This document shows positions 5,410 to 10,850 of a DNA stretch of 10,850 nt, one piece after another. The stretch comes from JALHTG01 sp964653695 (GTDB lineage: Archaea; Thermoproteota; Bathyarchaeia; 40CM-2-53-6; JALHTG01). Under the pieces are notes generated by a model. The model was not told where the DNA came from. It worked only from the letters and a program-made list of their open reading frames with translations, and searched no databases. The stretch is taken from contig CAZZFQ010000048.1 of NCBI GenBank assembly GCA_964653695.1, positions 1 to 10,850 of the forward strand, in the 5' to 3' direction. The first letter of the stretch is position 1, and each line of letters begins with the position of its first letter. A program made the position numbers and the translations under genes.

Positions 5410-6852
5410 TCAATAGTCGCCTATTTCTCTCTTGAAGGCTTCACTCAGGTGCGTTCCCCAATCATTGATGGCTTCCAATCTTCCGTCGAAGAACCTGAGT
5501 ACTGGCGGCTCATACACAAATCCCAGCCCCTTCACCAAATCTCGATGCTTATATAGCCAGTTTATTCTGTCGACGGCATATTCAATGTGCGATATCGTGT
5601 AGACTCTCCTAGGAAGTGCAATCCTTGTCAGTTCCATGTCTGCTAGGACCTCCTTCCCTTCCTTGTCTCTGTCCATTGAGATGGTTCCTCTCTCCATGCT
5701 TCTTATCCCCGATGCTATGTAGAGGGCGGCTGCCAGTGATCCAGCAGGATACTGGGTTTGGGGAACATGTGGCAGGAACTTCATCGCATCTAGGTGACAA
5801 GCCAGTCCGCCTGGAGGTGTAACCACTGGAATTCCAGTCTCATGAAGCCTGTTGACGAAGTATTTTATCTGCTCAACTGAGCAACCTGCAACTGCTGGAT
5901 CAACCATTTCTCGAACACCCACAGCCATGGCTCCAATCTCCCTCATAGACATGCCACCATACGTGTAGAAGCCTTCGTAGACTGGAAGCCAGGGCCTGAT
6001 CTTATCAAATAGCTGCTTGTTGTTTGTCGCTATCAAGCCGCCTCTGACTGAGGTATTCTTTCTTCCACTCATATAATATACGTCGACTAGGCTGCACATC
6101 TCCCGAACGATCTCAGCTACGGTCTTGTTTTCATATCCCTTCTCTCGCTGCTTGATCAGGTAGGCATTTTCGCAGACCAAGCTTCCATCCAAAACTAGGA
6201 TCAAGCCATGTTCAGTACAAATCCGCTTTATTTCCCTCAAGTTTGCGATGGAGAACGGTTGTCCGCCGATCAGATTTGTCGTCGCTTCCATCCGTACGAA
6301 GGCGATCCTTTCCTTACCGTACTTCTCTATTACATTCTTCAGTTTCTGTGGATCCATGTTCCCTTTGAACGGGTTGATGCTCTCAGTCTTTAGGGCCTCA
6401 TCGTAGTAGATTTCCAAGCAGAGAGCTCCAGGGAGCTCAATGTGGGCCTTGGTCGTAGTGAAATGGTAGTTTGTTGGGACAACATCGCCCGACCTGGCGA
6501 AGACCTTTGCCAGAAGATGCTCGGCCGCTCTCCCTTGGTGCGTATTCATTACATACTTGTACCCTAGGACATCGGTCACTGCTTCAGCGAATTCATAGAA
6601 GGTCATGCTGCCAGCGTAAGCGTCATCGGTTCTTATCATGCCAGCGAACTGGTTGTCGCTCATGGCATTTACCCCGCTGTCGGTGAGCATGTCTAGGAAT
6701 ATGTCTTTGGTCTTGAGCAGAAATGTGTTGTAGCCAGCCTCCTCTATGGCCTTTATCCGCTCTTCTACTGGTACTAGCCAGATCTTCTGTACCATTCTCG
6801 CTTTGTGCATTTCGATGGGTATTTCCTTTCCAGACCATAACTTCACTGACAA
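5410..6852 (-). CDS. Tyrosine phenol-lyase / tryptophanase-family beta-eliminating lyase (TPL-like specificity residues)
   Basis: This 480-residue protein covers the whole TPL/tryptophanase fold (456-471 residues in reference enzymes). It should split an aromatic amino acid into pyruvate, ammonia and phenol or indole using PLP. Seen: PLP lysine K265 in M-S-G-R-K-N, D222 for the pyridine nitrogen, Y79 (D-D-A-Y-A-G-S), T-H-Q-G-R (104-108, R108), N193 in T-N-L-I-G-G-Q-P, and R415 in the L-P-R-R-V-Y-T carboxylate site. T132 (F-T-T-T) and R388 (S-M-E-R-G) match the TPL residues T124 and R381 that hold the phenol hydroxyl; E. coli tryptophanase has D137 and I396 there. Two residues shared by the classical enzymes are changed: the Arg after the Asp (TPL R217) is L225, and the GGH histidine (H343) is L350. 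The TTG start is supported by GAGGT (6860-6864), 7 bases upstream. It is divergent from an MFS transporter. Confidence 0.9.
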   Translation of the reverse strand: MSVKLWSGKEIPIEMHKARMVQKIWLVPVEERIKAIEEAGYNTFLLKTKDIFLDMLTDSGVNAMSDNQFAGMIRTDDAYAGSMTFYEFAEAVTDVLGYKYVMNTHQGRAAEHLLAKVFARSGDVVPTNYHFTTTKAHIELPGALCLEIYYDEALKTESINPFKGNMDPQKLKNVIEKYGKERIAFVRMEATTNLIGGQPFSIANLREIKRICTEHGLILVLDGSLVCENAYLIKQREKGYENKTVAEIVREMCSLVDVYYMSGRKNTSVRGGLIATNNKQLFDKIRPWLPVYEGFYTYGGMSMREIGAMAVGVREMVDPAVAGCSVEQIKYFVNRLHETGIPVVTPPGGLACHLDAMKFLPHVPQTQYPAGSLAAALYIASGIRSMERGTISMDRDKEGKEVLADMELTRIALPRRVYTISHIEYAVDRINWLYKHRDLVKGLGFVYEPPVLRFFDGRLEAINDWGTHLSEAFKREIGDY

Positions 6853-6891
6853 CGAGTAGACCTCGTGGTTCGTGTATTGCCGATGCGTGTC

Positions 6892-6897
6892 TTATAA
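6892..6897 (-). promoter_or_regulatory. TATA box (TTATAA) of the beta-eliminating lyase gene
   Basis: TTATAA is centred 42 bases from the TTG start. The bases just upstream on the minus strand are purine-rich (CTAAAAGGCA), as expected for a BRE. The spacing predicts a short leader carrying the GAGGT ribosome site. The rest of the 205-base divergent region (6853-7057) holds no gene. A weaker AT-rich stretch, CAATAAGAATT (7001-7011), may be the promoter of the transporter. Confidence 0.5.
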
Positions 6898-7057
6898 TGC
6901 CTTTTAGGTCTTTGACTTTGCCGGAGTATGAACCTCGGGCCTCATGTGAGCATTCAGCACGGTGGATCAGTTGACTGCGTACGTTTTCAGAGATGCAAAC
7001 CAATAAGAATTCAATGTCTAGTGTGTATGAGTCCTTCCAAAAGAGATAGACTGAGGC

Positions 7058-8266
7058 TTGAAACGGGATCCATCGAGAGAGTACAAGGTCAAGGTTGCGG
7101 TTTCTCATCGTACTCTGGGAAGGGATCTGAGCTTGATTATTGTCTCCAACTTCCTTGGCTCGTTTGGCGACGGCCTCTACGCCTATCTTCTGCCCGTCTA
7201 CATGACTAAGACCTTGGGAGCTAGTTCCGTTGAGATTGGTGCGCTTTACGCTGTCGTGAACCTGATCGCAGCCTCAACTCTCTTGATCAGCGGAATTCTT
7301 GCTGATAGATATGACCTGAAGAAGGTTTTGGTCGTTGGATGGTGCATTTGGGTGCCTGTACCGATAATCTTCGCCCTTGCCACGAATTGGCCTGAGACGA
7401 TTCCCGGCATGATTCTCTGGGGGTCTTGGCTTGGCGGACCGTCAGTGGCAGCCTATGTTGTCAGGGCTGCAGAAAAGGACAAGTTGACTTTCGCCTTCAC
7501 AGCAATGTCTGCCGGGTGGTCGCTTGGCTATATTTTCTCGCCGGCTTTGGGTGGTTACTTAGCAGCTGCAGTTGGAATGCGGATCGTCTTCTTCATGGCC
7601 TCGATGCTGTACGCGTCAGCAGGCATCATGCTTCTCTTCATCACTAGTCAGCGACCATCTAGCCCTGGCCCGTATCATTCAGAGGAAGGCTATTCAATTC
7701 TTCAACTTCTAAGAAAGAGACAGGTACTCGCGCTTTCAATCCTCTTCTCATCGACCATGTTTACCATGATGCTCTTCAGGCCTTTCATCCCCAGATTTCT
7801 TTCAGACGTGTATGGCTACAGCGAGGTCAAGATCGGTATCTTGGGCTCAATCCTGTTCTTCGGATCCTCTGTACTCGGGATCATGCTGGGAAGACTTGGA
7901 GACATGTGGCGCAAATCGTACGCGGTCTCAACTGTGCTAGCTTTATGCAGCGTTTCGCTCGTCCTTCTCATGATGTTCGGCGAATTCTACGTTCTGATGA
8001 TCGCGGTCTTCCTAGGTGGATGCTCATACACGGTATGGTCTCTCATGAATGCGATCATCACCCCTCTTGGCCCAGAATCTGCAAAGGCCCGCTGGGTCTC
8101 TGTACCACAATCAATTAGCATGTTCACATCGACTCTTGCTCCCTATATAGGCGGAGTCTTGTATGAGCACTCCCCACAATACCCATTCACGCTAGCGATT
8201 GTCATAATGATCCTTCTTGCATCAGTAATAGTCGTCGGGATCTTCGACAAAATAGCGTGCGTCTGA
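7058..8266 (+). CDS. Major facilitator superfamily (MFS) transporter
   Basis: This 402-residue protein has about 12 membrane segments in two halves of six, separated by a polar loop near residues 200-225. The MFS motif A appears between helices 2 and 3 as G-I-L-A-D-R-Y-D-L-K-K (78-88), with a weaker copy in the second half, G-R-L-G-D-M-W-R-K (280-288). Early acidic and aromatic residues in G-S-F-G-D-G-L-Y-A-Y (34-43) fit helix 1. It should move a small solute across the cytoplasmic membrane by secondary transport. The substrate cannot be read from the sequence; the divergent lyase makes an aromatic amino acid or its product a candidate (inference). The TTG start is forced by an in-frame stop at 7052-7054 and lacks a well-spaced ribosome site (GAGG is only one base upstream), so the exact start is uncertain. 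A later TTG at 7130 is possible. Confidence 0.87.
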   Translation: MKRDPSREYKVKVAVSHRTLGRDLSLIIVSNFLGSFGDGLYAYLLPVYMTKTLGASSVEIGALYAVVNLIAASTLLISGILADRYDLKKVLVVGWCIWVPVPIIFALATNWPETIPGMILWGSWLGGPSVAAYVVRAAEKDKLTFAFTAMSAGWSLGYIFSPALGGYLAAAVGMRIVFFMASMLYASAGIMLLFITSQRPSSPGPYHSEEGYSILQLLRKRQVLALSILFSSTMFTMMLFRPFIPRFLSDVYGYSEVKIGILGSILFFGSSVLGIMLGRLGDMWRKSYAVSTVLALCSVSLVLLMMFGEFYVLMIAVFLGGCSYTVWSLMNAIITPLGPESAKARWVSVPQSISMFTSTLAPYIGGVLYEHSPQYPFTLAIVIMILLASVIVVGIFDKIACV

Positions 8267-8352
8267 ACTGTAGATCCTTACACTGAACACATGTTGAACT
8301 GTGAGTTAAGTCAGCAACTGCGTGCAAACCACAACACATATTCAGTAAGGTC

Positions 8353-8373
8353 TAGTCGAGCTATGTTCGACTA
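8353..8373. repeat. Perfect 7-bp inverted repeat in the MFS-dipeptidase spacer
   Basis: TAGTCGA (8353-8359) and TCGACTA (8367-8373) flank the loop GCTATGT. It lies 87 bases after the MFS stop and about 70 bases upstream of the TATA-like box of the dipeptidase gene. It may be an operator or a 3' hairpin. No gene is visible in the spacer 8267-8511. Confidence 0.4.
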
Positions 8374-8443
8374 TCCATGCATACAACAGTAGAACTCTGC
8401 CACATCTTTCTTATCTTCAAATCGTCTGTACTCATGTCGAAAG

Positions 8444-8499
8444 CCTTTTATCGAATTGGACAGGACGCAAAGAGGAACCTAGCTCGAATTGCTGGAGGT
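8444..8499 (+). promoter_or_regulatory. Promoter and ribosome site of the dipeptidase-like gene
   Basis: A TATA-like CCTTTTATC (8444-8452) is followed by a strong ribosome site, GGAGGT (8494-8499). The site is 12 bases from the TTG start of the main frame, but only 5 bases from an ATG at 8505 in another frame, which opens an 11-codon reading frame. Confidence 0.45.
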
Positions 8500-8504
8500 T
8501 GCAG

Positions 8505-8540
8505 ATGAGAATTGAGCGCTCCATTTCTGCCCCGCTCTGA
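8505..8540 (+). other. Short ATG reading frame (11 residues) overlapping the dipeptidase start
   Basis: GGAGGT lies 5 bases before this ATG. The frame encodes M-R-I-E-R-S-I-S-A-P-L and stops at 8538-8540, overlapping the first ten codons of the dipeptidase frame. It could be a leader peptide, or the true start of the dipeptidase separated from it by a one-base shift. Too little is visible to decide. Confidence 0.25.
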
Positions 8541-9603
8541 CTATCTGAAACTTCCCTTGAAGGAAAGATTTAGGCGAACAGTTCAGCTCACAGGACCTGA
8601 AGAGGAGAGGGCGGAACAGCTCCATAAGAAACTGATCTCGATAGATCTCCATACCCACGTTACGACTCATCATGAGGAGAGCGGATGGGAGAAAGATAGA
8701 GAGCGGCTCTGGAACTCTGGAGTAACTTGTTTTTTCGAAGCGTTGGATCATCTCTTGAATCCTGCCGAAGATTTCCAAGTAACCTTGGAGCAGATTGGAT
8801 CGACACGCGCCATGCTTCAGCAGGCTCCCGGCTTCATTCTTGCATTGTCTGCCGAGGACATTCGTCGAGCCAAGAGAGAGCAGAAAGAGGCCGTTATGCT
8901 GCAGCTTGAACCTCAGACCATTGGCCCGATAGTTGACCGGGTGGATGCCGGTTATAATCTTGGAGTCAGGTGCATGCTTCTGACATTCAACAGTCGCAAC
9001 TTTCTAGGCGACGGATGTGGAGAGAAAAGCAATAGCGGCCTGAGCAACCTTGGCTTCGACGTCGTTGAGAGAATGAACAAGGTCGGAATGCTCATTGACC
9101 TGTCTCACTGCGGTGATAGAACAACCTTAGATGCTATTGAAGCCTCGAAGGACCCTGTTCTGATCAATCACGCCGGAGCAAGGGCCCTGAACCCGGAGAT
9201 GACTAGGCTCAAGAGCGACGAACAGATCCATGCCCTAGCAGAAAAGGATGGAGTCTTCGGAGTTTCAGCGATTCCAAATCAGCTCTCTAAAGCGAAGAGA
9301 CAAGGGATTCACGATCTGCTCAACCATGTCGACTACGTAGTCAAGCTGGTTGGAGTGGAACATGTCGCGATAGGACTTGACATCTGCTTCGATGACCACG
9401 TGGCGTTCCACAGAACACTCATAAGGAAACTGATGCGGGGCACTGGCCAGCAATTGAACGCCGAGTACATGGAGGGCATTGAGAGTCCAGAAGAGTGGCC
9501 GAACATTACGCGAGGACTTGTCTCTCGGGGATACTCCGACCAGGAGATAGAGAAGATCACAGGAGGAAACGCACTGAAGATCATCGAAAGAGTCGTCGGC
9601 TGA
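8512..9603 (+). CDS. Peptidase M19 (membrane/renal dipeptidase)-family metallohydrolase
   Basis: This 363-residue TIM-barrel metallohydrolase of the amidohydrolase class has the layout of M19. D-L-H-T-H (45-49) supplies the first zinc ligands. E133 in M-L-Q-L-E-P is the bridging-Glu position, H199 lies in L-I-D-L-S-H and H220 in I-N-H-A-G (family usually SHS). R232 follows in M-T-R-L-K, and D290 in A-I-G-L-D. The C-terminus, R-G-Y-S-D-Q-E-I-E-K-I-T-G-G-N-A (339-354), is the standard M19 ending. Family members cleave dipeptides or related amides with dinuclear zinc. No signal peptide is visible, so it is probably cytoplasmic. Differences such as NHAG for SHS and TFN for the usual THN suggest a divergent branch with possibly different substrates. 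The TTG start follows an in-frame stop at 8506-8508. It has no operon partner and converges on the next gene. Confidence 0.88.
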   Translation: MSAPFLPRSDYLKLPLKERFRRTVQLTGPEEERAEQLHKKLISIDLHTHVTTHHEESGWEKDRERLWNSGVTCFFEALDHLLNPAEDFQVTLEQIGSTRAMLQQAPGFILALSAEDIRRAKREQKEAVMLQLEPQTIGPIVDRVDAGYNLGVRCMLLTFNSRNFLGDGCGEKSNSGLSNLGFDVVERMNKVGMLIDLSHCGDRTTLDAIEASKDPVLINHAGARALNPEMTRLKSDEQIHALAEKDGVFGVSAIPNQLSKAKRQGIHDLLNHVDYVVKLVGVEHVAIGLDICFDDHVAFHRTLIRKLMRGTGQQLNAEYMEGIESPEEWPNITRGLVSRGYSDQEIEKITGGNALKIIERVVG

Positions 9604-9761
9604 CTCGCCCTCCTGCTCCTACTGCGGCACGTATATACTCACCATTCTCCCTGTCAGAGCCAGGCAGCCAGCTCATAGTGTCAGCAAATCCAGAGATTGG
9701 TCCTCACTAAGCGCCGATATGCGGCTCTAAAGTACATGTATGCAAATTGAGGGACAGAAGC
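9604..9761. other. Convergent intergenic spacer without a recognisable gene
   Basis: These 158 bases separate the stops of two converging genes. The only structure I see is a weak stem, GCCG (9713-9716) with CGGC (9722-9725), next to the 3' end of the minus-strand gene. No RNA gene or T-run was recognised. Confidence 0.5.
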
Positions 9762-10655
9762 CTATCTGGGAAGGCGTGATGCCAGCCAGCTTTTCAAGGG
9801 TTCGTGGATTGCTATGCCCTCGGCCCAGTTGGGCCTTTGGAAGTATTCCTCGTAGATGACAGTCGTCAGATCGTTGAGCGATCGTGATTTCCTCTCTGAA
9901 GGAAGCTCCCCGTGCAGGTGCAGCGGGTAGCCATACTCGGGAGGCAGCATCTTGATCTCTGGCGGCTGGAGACGGGCAACTAGCAGAGTACTGAAGACTA
10001 CTTGGTGCAGAAAGAGCACATGACGTTTGTCAAGAGTCTGCTGGAATGCTTTGTCCAAGGCAAGCTCTTCAAAGCTCTCCTTCCAGAATTGGCAAAGTTT
10101 TCTCTCTGGACGGATACTCATCGTACCACAATTGAAGTAAGCACGAATCTTCTGCCCGTCAACGAACGACTCAACGGCGAAGGCTCTGGCCGGGTCCACA
10201 CCAAGGGCCTTGAAAACTGCTAGCCAGTAATCATTTACTGGCTCGACTATTGGCGAGCCAACGTTCCTGATGTGCACTGGCCGGACTGCGATAGCTTCAT
10301 GAGGCTTGAGAGTCAACTCAACAGGCGGACGTAGCACAAGGCACTCGGGATTCATCCACACCAGTGCCCGTGACTCGTTGCCGATCATCCTTTCGAGTTG
10401 AGCGCAGGCATAGACCTTGTCTGCCAGAGGGTAGCCCTTAAGCCTGTCATCCATCTCCAACGTCACGATCTTTGCCCCACGTGCTTTCAGATGTTCGCAG
10501 GGCAGACGCTCCTGACCTGACCGCGCAACATAGATCTCGCAGTCTCTGTATTGGCCTGAGAAGTCGCGGATACTGTCGATCAGAATGCTTGCGTAATGTT
10601 CCTCTTGCGCCGACTTCACAACTGTCAGGAAGACCAGCGTTTGGGCAATTGACAC
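9762..10655 (-). CDS. GT-A fold (glycosyltransferase-like) hypothetical protein with a degenerate DxD motif
   Basis: This 297-residue soluble protein has the order of elements seen in GT-A nucleotide-sugar transferases (for example GT8-like proteins). The N-terminal strand V-F-L-T-V-V (8-13) is followed by a second strand, and then K-G-Y-P-L-A-D-K-V-Y-A (73-83), where the DK helix packs against the metal site. The strand A-L-V-W-M-N-P-E-C-L-V (97-107) follows, then Y-F-N-C-G-T-M-S-I-R (173-182), matching the usual yFNsGvm motif. The late L-P-P-E-Y-G-Y-P-L-H-L-H (237-248) resembles the N-Y-x-x-H metal/phosphate segment. The DxD that binds Mn2+ is here N102-P103-E104, so activity is doubtful or metal-independent. 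The acceptor and donor are unknown. The GTG start has a GGAG about 11 bases upstream. Family assignment is by pattern only. Confidence 0.55.
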   Translation of the reverse strand: MSIAQTLVFLTVVKSAQEEHYASILIDSIRDFSGQYRDCEIYVARSGQERLPCEHLKARGAKIVTLEMDDRLKGYPLADKVYACAQLERMIGNESRALVWMNPECLVLRPPVELTLKPHEAIAVRPVHIRNVGSPIVEPVNDYWLAVFKALGVDPARAFAVESFVDGQKIRAYFNCGTMSIRPERKLCQFWKESFEELALDKAFQQTLDKRHVLFLHQVVFSTLLVARLQPPEIKMLPPEYGYPLHLHGELPSERKSRSLNDLTTVIYEEYFQRPNWAEGIAIHEPLKSWLASRLPR

Positions 10656-10791
10656 GATGGTGATGTCTCCTCGATGTCTGTCACTATGGCCAAAGCATAG
10701 CGGATAGAGGACTAGAAATCTCTTTGGATCCCTTCCTAAGAGAGAACGTCAATTATTTCCTGGAATCATTCAAACTCAAACTATTCGACAC

Positions 10792-10850
10792 ATGCTGACT
10801 CCCAAACAACTCCATCGAGTGGAGGAAGTTCTCTCCGAACCTGAGACCAA
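10792..10850 (+). CDS. Possible start of a gene running off the right edge
   Basis: An ATG opens a frame that stays open to the window end (19 full codons: M-L-T-P-K-Q-L-H-R-V-E-E-V-L and onward). An AT-rich AATTATTT (10751-10758) lies about 37 bases upstream, a fitting distance for an archaeal TATA box with a short leader. It is divergent from the GT-A-like gene. The remainder of 10656-10791 holds no other gene I can support. The fragment is too short to assign a family. Confidence 0.35.
   Translation, partial: MLTPKQLHRVEEVLSEPET

Noticed and set aside
6623..7108. Minus-strand open frame of 161 codons crossing the lyase start and the divergent spacer
   Set aside because: It overlaps the well-supported lyase gene in another frame, has no recognisable domain and a composition typical of a shadow frame.
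6928..7209. Plus-strand frame with an ATG at 7027 ahead of the MFS gene
   Set aside because: It ends shortly after overlapping the first helix of the transporter and shows no domain. The MFS frame is clearly the coding one.
1..10850. CRISPR array, transposon ends or insertion sequence
   Set aside because: No regularly spaced repeats, no transposase-like reading frame and no paired terminal inverted repeats were seen.

Overview
The window looks like a piece of an archaeal genome, most likely from the TACK side (for example Bathyarchaeia or a non-ammonia-oxidising Nitrososphaeria); the lineage guess is an inference. The reasons are AT-rich TATA-like boxes about 35-45 bases upstream of several starts with no bacterial -35/-10 pairs, frequent TTG/GTG starts preceded by GGAGG-type ribosome sites, short intergenic spaces, and archaeal-looking versions of threonine synthase, AcuC/HDAC-family and M19 proteins. 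A run of exactly 100 N (4980-5079) marks a scaffold join, so this is probably a draft or metagenome-assembled genome.

Layout. The left edge holds the first codons of a minus-strand histone deacetylase/AcuC-like gene (truncated by the window), divergent from a PAP2-type membrane protein (147-737, +). Next is a large fusion (795-2300, +): a threonine-synthase-like PLP fold followed by a PadR-type winged helix, with valine where the PLP-binding lysine should be. It converges on a fumarylacetoacetate hydrolase (FAH)-family gene (2351-3322, -), which shares a divergent promoter region with a flavodoxin (3407-3868, +). A class I SAM methyltransferase (3963-4697, +) converges on a GrpB/UPF0157-family gene (4849-5337, -) interrupted by the N gap. 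A tyrosine phenol-lyase/tryptophanase-family enzyme (5410-6852, -) is divergent from a 12-helix MFS transporter (7058-8266, +). An M19 dipeptidase-like metallohydrolase (8512-9603, +) converges on a GT-A-like protein with a degenerate DxD motif (9762-10655, -). The last 59 bases may be the start of another plus-strand gene.

How it might fit together. The genes are mostly monocistronic, in divergent or convergent pairs, so this is not one obvious operon. A loose theme is amino-acid and small-acid turnover: dipeptide hydrolysis (M19), beta-elimination of tyrosine or tryptophan to pyruvate, ammonia and phenol or indole, a divergently transcribed transporter, and an acylpyruvase-type FAH hydrolase. 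That link is inference only. The most unusual object is the threonine-synthase/PadR fusion. Its missing Schiff-base lysine, the lysine in the substrate loop and the perfect palindrome over its own promoter are all consistent with a pseudoenzyme-based, ligand-sensing transcription regulator. I see no CRISPR array, insertion sequence or convincing structural RNA gene.
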